Part shown: positions 45,084 through 58,431 of the stretch, one piece after another
Layout of the letters: each line of letters begins with the position of its first letter
Numbering within the stretch: the stretch's first letter is position 1
NCBI GenBank assembly: GCA_010015655.1
Contig: ML976726.1
Location: 1 to 64,000 of the forward strand
From: Bimuria novae-zelandiae CBS 107.79
Taxonomy: Eukaryota; Ascomycota; Dothideomycetes; Pleosporales; Didymosphaeriaceae
Length of the DNA stretch: 64,000 bases
Direction of reading: 5' to 3'
Position numbers and translations under genes: made by a program
Notes under the pieces: model-generated
Databases searched by the model: none
Seen by the model: only the letters and a program-made list of their open reading frames with translations
What the model was told of the DNA's origin: nothing

Positions 45084-48000
45084 ATGGAGCCCATTGCAGT
45101 GGTGGGCTTCGGGCTACGCTTTCCCCACGACGCAGTATCCCCGGAGACCTTCTGGGACTTGCTGATGGAAAGGAAGTGCGCTTCATCCGACTGGCCTAGG
45201 GATCGCATCAATATAACCGCGTTCAAGAGCTCCGTGCCGCCGGAACCCAGCTCGGTATGAATGAGCTGCGCCGTTATGTGCATGCATTGCTGAATGTTCA
45301 CCAGATCGCCGCTCGTGGGGCACACTTCCTAAGAGAGGATCCCGGTCTATTCGATGCGCCTTTTTTCTCTATTACGGCCCCCGAAGCTGCCGCATTGGAC
45401 CCCCAACAATGCCTGCTTCTGGAAACAACATATCAAGCTTTCGAAAACGGTAAGAGCTTGGTCGCTCATTTCATGCCTGGTGATGACGTTCGCTCACTTT
45501 GACTGACACGGTGCAGCGGGCATTCCGCTGGACACATTGCGGGGATCTAAAACAGGCGTTTATGTTGGAACGATGTGCGATGACCACAAGCACCAGATCC
45601 TCAAAGACGTTGACAAGATACCCACGTATGCAGCGACAGGGTCTTCATCGGCCGTGCTGGCGAACCGCATCAGCTGGTTTTTCGATCTCACGGGTCCAAG
45701 CATCACCCTGGACACCGCCTGTTCCAGCAGTCTGATCGCACTCCATATTGCCTGTCACGGCCTGTCCATTGGCGAGACTTCTATGGTACGTTTATTTCCG
45801 ACCCATTTCGATACATCGACACCGGAACTGATGCACAATATAGGCTGTGGTGGGAGGCTGCAACGTCCTATGTGGCGTCGAAGCACCCATAGCAATGACC
45901 CGAATGGGTTTCCTCTCACCTGATGGGCGATGTTTTAGCTTCGACGAGCGAGCTAATGGGTACGCGCGGGGTGAAGGCGTTGGCGTAATCATCCTTAAAC
46001 GTTTGTCGGATGCGATCTCACATAATGATACTATACGTGCTGTGATTAGATCAACTGGCACTAATCAAGACGGATACACGCCTGGGATCACGGTACCAAA
46101 TCAGCTTAGTCAAGCCCGGTTAATTAGGGAGACGTATGAGAAGGCAGGTCTTGATTTCACCTCCACGGGCTACTTTGAGTCGCACGGTAAGTCGCTCGAG
46201 AGCATCGTCTCTCTCCTTGCCTGCAGCTCGCAACTGCAGTAGGAACTGATGTGTCCTGGTTTACTACCACCATAGCACAGGTTCCATACCTATGCATGGT
46301 CCGAGCGATACATTGGAAGCCTCAAGATCGTCGCATGGGACTAACATGTTACACTCGTAGGCACTGGAACCGCTGTTGGAGACCCATTGGAGGCTGCCGC
46401 TATCAGTAATGTTTTCAGCCCTCGCCGTTCGGACTGCAACCCATTATACGTGTAGGTCTTCTTACATCTCGGCGTGTAGATTGCCACTCACTACCTCAAC
46501 CTATTAGAGGTACATTGAAGCCGAACATAGGCCATCTGGAAGGCGGTAGCGGAGTCGCGGGCTTGATCAAAACCATCCTCGTCCTAGAAAAGGGCGTCAT
46601 CCCACCTAATGCAAACTTTGAACGTCTCAGTTCCCGAATACCCCGAGCGCTGTTGGGTACTCTACATGTGAGAGCCTTCTGCACAGAACAAGTGTTCGCC
46701 ACTGACAAGAAATCTGGAACAGTTCCCAATCAGTCCTATCCAATGGTCGACCACCGGCGTACGCAGAGCCTCCGTCAACTCGTTTGGTTTTGGCGGTTCC
46801 AATGCTCATGTGATTGTCGACGACGCTGATGGCTTCTTCAGAGACCATGGACTCGTGGGCCATCACTCAACTAACCGTGACAATGCTATCGTTGTGCCAA
46901 ATGGGATCGAAGATTCTAGTGTTCGATGCAAGGTTCTTGTATGGAGCGCTAACAGGGATGTTTCGCTGTCAAGAATGACTGAAGCTTTCGCCAAGCACTT
47001 TCAAGCACATGGTGTAGCAGAGGGTTCCCATCACCTAATCTCCAATCTTGCCTACACATTGTCATGTCGGCGCACGCACCATGACTGGAGATCGTATGCC
47101 ATCGTCGAATCCGGGGCGGATCTCAAGACTCTGTATCGGTTTGTGTCGAACCCCGCTCGGACACGCAAACGCCCTGCTCTCTGTTTTTTGTTCACAGGCC
47201 AGGGAGCACAATACAAGCGCATGGGGTTACAACTGCTGGCGTATCCGGTCTTCTATGAGACCCTGCAACTATGTGACACCGTATATGCTCAGCTCGGATC
47301 CAAGTGGTCACTATTAGGTTAGCTTTCCCTTTGAGCGCATCCCTCTGTAGACATCCGCTGAGATATTGCAGACATACTAAACAACGAGGACGACAGCAAG
47401 AATATCGATCACCCTTCCTATAGCCAGCCCCTCTCTACAGCTCTCCAGGTTGCCCTACTCGAACTCCTAGCAACTTTCAACATTATTCCAGCCAGCGTGG
47501 CAGGACACTCGTCTGGAGAGATTGTCGCGGCCTACGCTGCCGGTGGCGTTTCACTCGAGTCTGCTTGTAAGCTGTCTTATTTCAGAGGGCAGCTAGCAGG
47601 TTCGCTAGTAGACTCCGCATCCGAGAGTACCATGCTTGCCGTCGCCCTCTCGGCGTCAGGAATTATTCCCTATATGGACCGGGTCAGCGATGTCCCAGGT
47701 CGACTATCCATCGCATGCATTAACAGTCCGTGTAATGTTACTTTGGGCGGTTCGAGGCAACAAGTGCTTCATCTGAAGGAGCTTCTGGACGGCGATGATA
47801 TCTTCTGTCGGGAACTAAAAACTGGAGTAGCGTATCATACCTCCCAGATGGCGATGATTGCGGACAGTTACAGACAGGCGATCGGTCGTCTTCACCCAGG
47901 TCCAAGGGCAAAACGATCAGCTGCCATGGCATCCTCAGTCACAGGTGATTGGATTCCACATCCAAATAAATTGTGCGACGCCAACTATTGGGTGCGGAAC

Positions 48001-51000
48001 ATGGTCCAACCAGTGCGTTTTGTTGATGCATTGACTACGCTCCTCCAACCGCCACCGAATTCCGAGGATCACGTGGAGATCTCAGAAGTAGTCGAGGTCG
48101 GAGCTCACTCAGCCCTTCAACGTCCGGTAACGGAGGTCTTGGAATCAATTCGCCATGGGGCTAGGTACTCATCCGTGCTTTCCCGGTTTGATACCTCTCC
48201 AAAGACGACGCTCGATCTGGCGGGCCGACTTTATTGCTCGGGATTCCCTGTTCGTCTTGACAAAGTCAACGGCATTGATATGACGCACGAGGCAAAGTAC
48301 AAATGTCTTAGCAACCTACCAGCGTACACCTTCAGTCACGCACGGTATGCACCTCGATATAGCCTTGCGGCTGCCATCAGACATCGCCCACACTTCCCGT
48401 CATCGCTACTGGGTGCACCTGAATTAGAGTGGACTCCTCTCGAGCCTAGGTGGCGGCGCAATCTAAACACCCAACAGTTTCCATGGTTGGACCATCATCA
48501 AATCAACGGTGTAACACTGTTCCCGGCGGCTGGTATGGTAGCTGTTGCCCTTGAGGCTGCCTATCACACAGCCAAGAAAGACATTGAGATTTCTGGCATC
48601 TGCATTAAAGAAGCGACATTTATCAATCCTATCATCATAAATACAAGCGATGAAACGGGAACAGACATCAAGACAAGCCTGCGCTCGACATCGGATGCGT
48701 CACGAAAGGATTCATCGATCTCCGAGGTTCGTATATACGTACGACAGCACGACAATTGGAATCAAACCTTCCAAGGCACTGTGCAAGTAGAATACGAAGG
48801 TTCAGCATTGAGCCAAGAACTGAGTTCTGGTATTCAGGCCAGGCAATCCCGCTGGCAAAACATGTACACTCGCGCGGTGGAGACTTGCAGCAATGAAGTA
48901 AAGACGTCGACCATCTATCCCCATTTATCACGCATGGGAATGCAATATGGCTCAACTTTTCAAGGCCTTGATGAAGTGTACTGCGACAACATCTATTCGG
49001 CCGTCGGGAGGATAACTGCACGCAAAATGCAAGACCTTTCATCCACCGGCGCTGAGCATTACTTCGTCCACCCTGCAGTCCTCGATTCGCTCTTACATCT
49101 GGCGTGGATCATTCGCTCAGATGGTGCAACCAAACCAATTGTTACCAGTGTTCCCGCGAGACTACAAAGCATCTGGTTCTCAAAGGACTGGCTACGGGGG
49201 AACAACATGGCTGGGAAAGAGCTTCGTACATGCAATACGGCCGTCGCGCACGGCTTCGGTGGCCTTAGCACGTCTGCGATCGTCGTCAACGAAGCTGGCG
49301 CGGTGATCATGGCCATGGATCAGTTGCAGACGACGATGAGTTCCCGCGACCATGTGGAATATGAGCAAAGCACTCCGAAACGACTTTGTTATGGCTTGGA
49401 GACGAAGCCAGACATTCAGTCGCTGGAGCCAACCCAGTTCAAGTCGATTCTACGGGCGAGCGAGTCGCCATTGGTCGTTTACCTCGATCTGATCAAGCAC
49501 AAGAATCCAGAAGCGAGCATTCTCGACCTTACTTCTGATGGGGAGGCCCTGGACGCTTATTTTGGAAGCCAGCGTGTTGGTAGCTCGCCGACATTCGGAA
49601 AATATGACCTCTCCGACGTTTCGAAGAAGCTAGCCGAACGCATTCGCAAGCAGTATGCGAGCGAATATGATGCTGGTTATATTCGCTTCATTGCGCTTGA
49701 TCTGGAGTCGCACGACAACAAAGAGGATTCTAAACTCAACAGCTACGACGTTGTGATTTTCTCGACCACGCAGTTCTCTTCAATGAACGAGCCTCGAGCA
49801 CTCAAACACGTCCGAGAGCTTCTCAGGCCCGGTAGCAAGTTGATCGAGTTTGTATCTGCGCCAGCCGTGTACGAAAGCGGTGGTGGCTGTAACAGCCCTA
49901 AGCTAACACATACAAACTGGTCCGAGATGCTCTTTGACTCGGGCTTCTCGATTATTGACGCTGTTGTGGAGCCGTTTAGTTTCCAAGGAGTGGGGAAACG
50001 TGGCTTCGTCGTGTCTACCACTGCCAACAGCCAGATCTCGACAGACTTACACGCAGACTTCATAATTGTGATTGAAGACTCACCAGAACAACAGAGTCTG
50101 GCTCAACACCTCAAGTCGAGAATTATGTCGCGTTGGAACGTGCAAACCGTGGTCATGGTGCTGTCGCAACTGAGCGCTTCGGATCTCTCGTCAAAGGCGC
50201 GGATTATCTTTCTCCCTGAGGCCCAAAGAAGCTTCCTAGCGAGCATGAGCGAGGTAGAATTCACGAACCTCAAGCACTTGCTAAGTTTCAGCCACCAGAT
50301 ATGCTGGATCACGAAAGGGGAGGGTGAATCTGAACCCAACCCGTCACTCGGCATGGTCCACGGTATAGCACGTGTATTGCGATCAGAGAACCCTAGTTGG
50401 CCCTTTATGACGGTGTCTCTGGAGCATTCGAGCACGGAGATAGAGGACGCCGACACGATCACCAAATTGATGGGGTTGAGTGTGGCGTCTGAGGGGCCCG
50501 GCGAGACCGAATACCTCGTGAAAGAGGGCGTCATACAAGTACAACGGATTATCGAAGAAAGGGCCTTAGACGACATTTTGTTTGCGAAGACTGTCGCACA
50601 AGAACGCCATATGAGCTTGAATGAAGCAGGGCCGGTCGAGCTCGAAATACAAAGCCCGGGTGTTTTCGACTCATTACGTTGCGTCCCAATACCACCACTC
50701 AAGCCCACCTTAGGAGACGACGAAGTAGAAGTGCAAGTCCACGCCTTCGGTTTGAACTTCAAAGACGTAGTCATTGCGCTCGGCAAGTTGCCACAGAACA
50801 AGCTTGGATGCGAATGCGCGGGCATCATCACCATGGCTGGCTGCAACGCACGATTGAAACCTGGTACCCGGGTGATGATGGCGCAGAATGGATGCATGAA
50901 GACACTCAATCGCTGCCATCAGGATCTTGTCGTCGAAATACCGTCATCGCTAAGTTTCGCTGAAGCTGCTGCAATACCCATTGCTGGGGCGACTGCCTAT

Positions 51001-52843
51001 TACTCGCTCGTTGAGCAAGCTCGACTCCGACAGAACGAAACAGTGCTCATTCATTCGGGCGCTGGCGCCACTGGGCAGATGTGTATTCAAATTGCGCTGC
51101 TTATTGGCGCGAAGGTGTATACCACTGTTGGCTCGCACGAAAAGAGAGAGTTTCTAATGTGGCGCTATGGCCTTAAAGTCGAGCAAATCTTCTACAGTAG
51201 AGACACTTCGTTCGCTACCAGCATCATGGCCGCCACTCAGAACCAATGCGTCGATGTTGTAGTAAATTCATTGGAGGGAGACAGACTGCATGCGTCTTGG
51301 GAAGTCGTCGCACCCTTCGGTCGCTTCATTGAGCTTGGACGTACGGAGATTATCAGTAACTCGAAATTGGCAATGGCTCACTTCGCAAAGAACATTTCCT
51401 TCATAGCAGTTGCTGTCGATGATATGGTTACGCTGCGTCCGGCGCTGGTCCAGAGGAGCGTTTCTGCTGTGGCCAACCTGATCGCCGAAGGCAAACTGAA
51501 CCTACCGTACCCTCTACAAACATACCCTCTGTCAACTGCTGAGCAAGCCTTCCGGCATCTGATGAGTGGGAAAAGCACCGGAAAACTGGTCCTCAATGTG
51601 GATCCTGCAGATGAAGTGAAGACATACAGCAAGGAAGCCAGTGCTAGGCAATTGAGCCCTGACGCAACTTACCTGATAGCGGGAGGCTTTGGCGGTCTTG
51701 GCCGCAGTGCCGCACGATGGATGGTTTCAAAAGGTGCTCGTAAACTGATCCTACTTTCGCGATCGGGTCCCGTTTCCAAGTCGGCTCGCTTGCTTGTGGA
51801 TGATCTCCGAGGTGCTGGTGTGCGAGTAGCAGCTCGAGCATGCGATATCGCCAACGAAGCGGATCTGGCAGCAGTCTTGGTCGATTGCGCAAAAGACATG
51901 CCACCCGTGCGCGGATGTTTGCAGGGCACAATGGCACTACGTGTAAGTAGAGTTCGAACTTTGCAAGATATTACTGACAACGCCACAGGATGCTCTCTTT
52001 GAAAACATGACGTATGCCGACTGGACCGTATCTATTCGTTCCAAAGTCCTAGCTTCCGCCAATCTCGATAAACTTCTTCCTAGCGGTATGGACTTTCTAG
52101 TTATGTTTTCCTCCCTTTCCGGCATCGTCGGGCTACCAGGACAGGCCAACTATGCTGCCGGAAACACCTTCCAGGACGCTCTTGCCCACGCGCGCAACCA
52201 GCGGGGTGAAAGCGCGGTCTCGCTCGATCTGGGCGCCATGAAGGACGTTGGCGTTATCGCCGAAAACGAGGGCCTTGGTCACCTTGCTAAAGCTCACTTG
52301 CTCTCCGTGAACGAGCATGAACTGCACGCTTTGCTGGACCACTACTGCCTCCCACCATCAGGCATACCCGAGTCGCGTGTACGTGGGCAATTGCTGGTCG
52401 GTCTCCCAACAAGCCACTTTATGCAATCCAACGGAGGGGAGGTGCCTGCTGCGTACGCGCAGCCACTATTTTCGCGGCTGAGGGTCATCGAACGCGACGA
52501 AGCCGTCTCCTCATCTGCAGAAAACAAGCAAGCAAATGTGACCGACTACGGCAAGCAGTTTCAAGCAGCTAGCTCTCTTGTCGAAGCAGCCACTGTGGTC
52601 GTTGACGGGCTTGTAAACAGGCTCAGCCAAGCTCTGTCGATGTCGGCGGAGGACATTGAGCCGACAAAGCCGCTGCATCAATACGGTGTGGATTCGCTCA
52701 TCGCGGTTGAGATGCGCAATTGGTTCGCGAAGGAGTTTGCGTCGAATGTGGCGATTTTCACGTTCTTGGGGGCGCCGTCGATACTGGCTGTGGGTAAGCT
52801 GGTGGCGGATGCTAGTATGTTGAGACAGGAGAGTAAAAGGTGA
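45084..52843 (+). CDS. Highly reducing type I polyketide synthase, 2399 aa, nine exons
   Basis: An iterative enzyme that builds and reduces a polyketide chain from malonyl units. The start is the ATG at 45084 ([14 protein letters not shown]). Introns: 45255-45304, 45450-45516, 45786-45843, 46187-46360, 46452-46507, 46668-46722, 47318-47371, 51943-51988; exons total 7200 bp in frame. KS, residues ~1-430: Cys174 in [26 protein letters not shown], ~549-880: Ser638 in GHSSGE. DH, ~941-1244: His967 in [10 protein letters not shown], Asp1163 in VLDSLLH. A methyltransferase-like stretch (~1257-1480) has [10 protein letters not shown] where an SAM-binding glycine motif is expected, so it is probably inactive. 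ER, ~1676-2000: [11 protein letters not shown], ~2019-2235: GGFGGLGR, Ser and Tyr in FSSLSG and [12 protein letters not shown]: Ser2351 in GVDSLIA. No thioesterase, so release needs another factor. The P450 fragment and MFS exporter nearby suggest a cluster. The frame is intact. Confidence 0.92.
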
Positions 52844-53158
52844 GGGGAGGTAGTATCGATGCTATGCAGAATACCGTCCCGACCCACCCGCCTAACGAAT
52901 CAGAGGTAAAAATATTTATTTTGTTTTTTATCTCCTTTAGTACTTAATAAATATTTCTTGATATGTTATATTATATAACGTGTTTTACAAGCGAGTGCGA
53001 ACCCCATCAGCTTTATGCACCTCTATACATAAATATCTTAATTATATTAAGAAATAATATATAGATATTAATAAGATAGATTAAGTAGTATCTAAAGTAT
53101 CTTTTTTGCACGTGCGTAAGTTATGCCTAGTCTCTCTGCACCTCCTGCAGCGCGTAGG
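52844..53158. other. PKS 3' flank, grading into AT-rich sequence
   Basis: The first 60 bp have normal composition. Bases 52859-52887 recur in inverted orientation at 61421-61449 (27 of 29 identical). From about 52905 the sequence turns AT-rich and RIP-like. No gene seen. Confidence 0.5.
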
Positions 53159-53575
53159 TGTTAGGATCTAAGATCAAAGGAAGGCGGTGCCGGTTTTGTA
53201 TCTAATTCCTTATGTTATTCGCCAGGAATGACTGGTTATTGGCAACTACGCCGTAGGGCGCTAAGTCACCAAAACTGCTCTCTAGAGAGCACTCGCTTAT
53301 AAGCGCTTACTAGAGAGCGCTCTGCAGAGAGCGCTTGCTAAAGAGCAGGAATAAGCTAAGTATATAGGAACGCAAGTATAAGCTCTTTTATTTATTAATC
53401 TATTATTTAAATTTAACTTAGGCTTTTATTAATTTAATTATAACGCAAGTTACGCTTAATACTAACGCCCTATTAGTACGCGCGAACTATTAATATCTTT
53501 ACCTACTTTATAGTACTTTTACCTAAGAACTAACCTTAATCTTCTTTAAGACTAATAACCCTAATGGGCTTAATA
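53159..53575 (+). repeat. 5' LTR of the deleted chromovirus
   Basis: About 417 bp. It contains a cluster of inverted AGAGAGCGCT-type motifs at about 53276-53346 that can fold into hairpins and recur in the other LTR (about 58134-58190). Confidence 0.85.
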
Positions 53576-53649
53576 TCTTAAACACTCTTAATATAAGTAC
53601 TATAAACTATAAAGACTCTTACTCTTTTTTATAGCTTCTAACAGTAGTG

Positions 53650-56600
53650 TCGCTCTAATAAAGGACACAAAAAACAAGTCATATAAACCTAACTTATATA
53701 ATAATAATTAAAATAATTCTCATACCTAGCTTTTACAGCTAGATTTTTACTTCTTTAACTAAGGTAAAAATCTTAAAAATAAAAATAAAGTTATTGTTAT
53801 AGTAATCTATATGCGCGGAATAGCTAAAGAATAGATTTATCTTTATATAACTAAGTACCTAGAGATAGACTACACTAGGATAGATAATAAGTACCTTAAT
53901 CTTTACTTAGACGCTGTTAATATTATTTAAGACTATCCTAACCCTACGAAGTATCTTAAACAGATATTTAAAATTACTAATAAAATAGCTATAGCTAAAT
54001 AAACTATTTAGATAATCTAATAATACTAATCTATAGCTAAGTATATAGCTAAATTTCGCAAGTACGTAGTATAACTAGACTAGGAAGACGAATCTTTTAA
54101 AACTATGTATAAGTAAGGCCTTAAATATAATATACGAAAAGAACTTTTACGTAATAGCGTAAAGATTTAGACCTTAGATAAACTATATAAAGAAACTATT
54201 TAAATTAACAAAGAATAGTTTATCTTGCAGGATAAATTCCGTAGGAATCTAAAAAATATTTGTTTTAAATAATAGATACCTATAGTCTATTGGTCACTAC
54301 TAAAAGTACTTTAACGCTAGTAACGTAACTATTATAAATACTAGCCTATAAAATATATCTAGTTTAATAATATAAAAAAGGGAACAGGAAAGATTATAGG
54401 CTATTATAAGTATAATAGCAAACGCAACCTAGATAGAACCCGCGGATAGGGACTAGGACGCGTAACTACTTTATATATAGTAAACTAGGCCACATCGCTA
54501 AGAACTGCAGATCTAAAAATAAAGTTACTAGATAGTTAAACGTACTTACTATTAATAATATAAACACGACTAATAAAGAATAGTAGATAGTGCCATTTAT
54601 TAAGCAACTTAATATTCTAGATAAAGACTTAGAACAATTAGGGTTACCTAATTTATAACTCTATAAGAATACATATAAAGGTTTAAATAAAAAAGAAAAA
54701 GAGCTAATATCTTAATCACTTATACTTTATTTTAATTAGAGTAAGCTAGTTACTAGTAAAATAATAAATATTTTTAACTTCATAAAAATATACTTACTAA
54801 GAGAAGGAGATTTTAGTTTTATATTAATAAAATAATAAGATAAAGACAATAAAGTACCAATTTACTCTACTTATTAACCTAACTTAAAAAGGCAACACGT
54901 AAATAGGTAGACTACTACTATAAAAATAAAAACTTCTAGAAGATATGCCAAAATAAAAACCTAAACTATAAACTATAGTATAACCGAGACCACCGTAATC
55001 CTACGCATAGGACTATACGATAGACCCTTTATAGATAAAATTAATATACTATATATTACTAAGCTAAATAATATAGCTATTTTTCTAGATATACTTATAA
55101 TATAAATAGAAAAGTTTAACTATCCTATTACCTATTATCATGTTTACCTTTAGGATAAACGCAAAACGCGGTATTTTCTATATTTTAACTAAGTAATAAA
55201 TTAAGCATTATATTTATTAGTAAATAAAAAATATATATTAGATATATATTAAACATATAGACTAGAGGGTAAAATAAGGATTTAATTATGTACCCAAGGG
55301 AATCACCATCCTTAGGATTAAGTTAGTAATAAAAGATAAAGATAGTAAAGCCTCTTAAGAAAAGGCTTAGTAATAGTTTTAGAAAGGAAAAGAAAAAGGA
55401 TACCCTTAGCTTATAAAACTAATTATAAAGAAGATATCTATTCTAGACCTAAGCTTAGACAAGAAAACGCCTTTAGAAAACTAAATACTATAAATAGTTA
55501 AATATTAATTAAGCTACAGGTATAGCTTAAAGAAATTTAAATAAAAGCTATGCTAGACTTAAGAGCATAAAAAGGTTATTTATTAAAAAAAGCACTTCAG
55601 AGAGCAGGACTCTATTAGTATCAGAAATCTATATCCTATGCTATTTATATTATAAATAAATAACTATTACCCAGTAAAGGAAGAATTAAATACGAGGTTA
55701 AGATAACATTTAAGATTTATAGACACTAGGAACTAATTACTCTTAACGTTCTTAAAAAAGTTAAGTATAACGTAATTTTAAAATTACTCTAGTTAAGTAA
55801 GCATAACCCTATAACTAATTAAAAATAATAGACGCCATCCTTTAAAGGCTGTAATTATATCTTATAAGTAAAACCTACGTATTAATAAAGTATAATAGTA
55901 GACAAGAGAGCTATTAATAGTATAGTCTCGCGACGGATAGTTAGAAAATAAAAGATACCTTTAGTAGATACTGGCAGGAACTACCAGGTTATAGAGCGCA
56001 AGAAGATAGAGGGCCGTATAATTTATAAGATTCCAGAGTGCTACTAAGCATAGAATTATATGTTTACTAAACAAGAAGGAAAAGCTAACCTTCTACAATA
56101 TTAATCCTAGGATTGTGCGATTAACCTAGAGGAAGGAAAGACCCCACCCTTTAGACTACTATATAATAATACGAAAAAAGAACTCTAGCAAGAAAAGTAA
56201 TTTATTAAAACAAATCTTGCTAACGGATATATTAAACCTTTAAAGTTACTAGTAGCTAGCCTATTTATATTTATACTAATGAAGAATAGACAATCATGGC
56301 CCTGCGTAGACTATTAGAAGCTTAACAATATAATAAATAAAAACTACTATATATTACCTAATATTCTAGAGCTTTACGACTAACTCTTAGGAGTAAAGTT
56401 ATTTATAATAATAGATCTATAAAATAGATATTGCCTTATACGTATTATGGAAGGTAATAAATAAAAGATAGCATTTAGAATACGCTATAAACTATTTAAA
56501 TATATAATTATATTTTTTTAACTTTCTAACGCACTTGAAACCTTTTAAGCACTTATTAATAATATTTTACGTAACTATCTAGATATATTTATTATCGCTT

Positions 56601-57440
56601 ACATAGACGACATCCTTATCTTTTCTAAAAACGAATTAGATCACGTACTACATGTGTAGATAGTACTAAAGGCACTGGATCAGGCATACCTATAGATTAA
56701 GCTAAAGAAATATATATTCTATATATCGAAACTAAAATTTCTAGGACACATTATTAGCATAGAAAAAATATAAGTAAACCTAGATAAGATTAAATATATA
56801 AAGAACTAGCCACGACTACAAAAGACTAAAGATATTTAAGAATTCTTGGGATTCTATAGATTTAATAGACAGTTTATTAAGAATTATACTAAAATTATAT
56901 TACCTCTTACTAACCTCACGAAGACGGATACGCTGTTTATATAAATAGTAAAGTATAGAATATTATTCTAACTCCTAAATACTATATATGTTTTAATACC
57001 AGTGCTAGTGCACTTTAGAGATAATAAATATTTATAATTTAAAATAGACGCTAGTGACCACGCTATAAGTGCATATATAAATAAATTCTAAAATAAGTAT
57101 TAGTATTTAATAGCCTACTACTTATGCAAACCAAACGACGCGGAATTATAATATAATATATATAATAAAGAACTTTACGCGATTATTAAGGCACTTAAGT
57201 ATGAAGAAATCTATATATATAGCTATTAACGCTTATAAATTTTATAAACTACTTTCTATTACTAGCTAGAGGAGAATAATAAATTCGAGATTAAATATAT
57301 ACTATAATATACGGATTAGCTATAAATATATCTTATTAAGTAGAACGGTTACCCTTACAGTGAAAATATATAGGAACTAGTAAATTACCTGAGAAACTAT
57401 TAGTAGATAATTATACGCTACTATAAGTAACTCACCTAAA
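53650..57440 (+). pseudogene. RIP-degraded gag-pol lacking integrase but keeping a chromodomain
   Basis: Gag ends in a zinc knuckle (KLGHIAKNC, about 54480-54510). Reverse transcriptase runs about 56260-56830 with the catalytic YIDD in IIAYIDDILIFSKN (about 56597-56637). RNase H starts near 57040 (FKIDASDHAI) and has the NKELYAIIKALKYEE block near 57170-57210. Only about 120 bp later comes a chromodomain (YLIK-NGYPYSEN, about 57330-57365), with stops at Trp codons. The roughly 1 kb integrase normally between RNase H and chromodomain is absent. The copy could not integrate without help. Confidence 0.78.
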
Positions 57441-58015
57441 ACTTAAAATATGTGAAGTAGTAAAATTATCTAATAAGCTAAAAGTAGCCTATCTAGTTAG
57501 CGAATATCTAATTAAAGCATTCGTAGTAGAATAATTAACTATCTTAGTATTTACTACCTCTCCTTTAGTAGCTAAATTAAATATAAAGTATAACGTCTTC
57601 TTGCACGCACGCTCTTTAGTCTACACTAGTATTTTTTTATTTTTTTATAAATAAAAAATAATAGTAGCTAACTATTTCTTATTTTATTTTTTTATACCCC
57701 TCTCGTGACTTACCTAAGGAAGCCTAAGACATGTTAATATATAAATAGCTAAGGTAAAAATACTTAGCACCCTTTAGACCTAACTATAGTATAATATAGT
57801 ACCATTAACCTTTAAATTTATACTTAAAATAAAGATACTTAGTAATAAAGTTAGCTTAAAGGATTTTATTATATAAACGGAGTTTACGGATAGTAGAATT
57901 AGCAGGCATATTAACTAATATTATATTTATAAATATAAGAGTAGGGTCACGCTCATATAAAAAAGATAAAACTATATACGTAATTTAAGTACAAATCTTA
58001 AAAGGGAGGAGATAA

Positions 58016-58431
58016 TGTTAGGATCTAAAGATCTAGAGAAGGCTATGCTAGTTTTATATTTAATCCCTTATATTATTCGCCAGGAATGACTGGTTATTGG
58101 CGACTACGGCGTAAGGCGCTAAGTTATGTGACTGCTCTCTAGAGAGCGCTTACTAGAAAGCGTTCTGCAAAGAGCGCTCGTCAACGAGCAGAAATAAACT
58201 ATGTATATAGGAACGCTAAGTATGGCCCTTTTATACTCGTGTTTAATCTGTTTATTAATGTATCGTTTAGATTTGACTTAGGCTCTTATTAATTTAATTA
58301 TATACTTTTAGTACTAACGACCTATTAATACGCGCGAGCTATTAATAACTCTTTACCTACCTTATAGTACTCTTGCCCGAGAACTAATTCTAGCCTCCTT
58401 TAGGACTAGCTATCCCGAAGGGCTTAACAAG
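58016..58431 (+). repeat. 3' LTR of the deleted chromovirus
   Basis: 416 bp, ending GGGCTTAACA. It aligns with 53159-53575. Confidence 0.87.

Larger units (their letters stand above)
53159..58431 (+). mobile_element. Ty3/Gypsy chromovirus of a second family, internally deleted
   Basis: LTRs of about 417 and 416 bp (53159-53575; 58016-58431) begin TGTTAGGATCTAA and end CTTAACA (CTTAATA on the left after C-to-T). A purine tract AAAGGGAGGAGATAA precedes the right LTR. At 5273 bp it is shorter than an autonomous Ty3 element. The flanking 5-mers (GTAGG, AGCAC) do not match, so no target duplication is preserved. Confidence 0.87.

Noticed and set aside
46668..46722. Apparent frameshift in the PKS ketosynthase
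   Set aside because: A 55-bp intron (GTGAGA donor, CTGAC branch site, CAG acceptor) restores the frame and the conserved [17 protein letters not shown] sequence.
53276..53346. CRISPR-like or palindromic array
   Set aside because: The AGAGAGCGCT motifs are LTR-internal hairpins present in both LTRs; spacing is irregular and there are no spacers.
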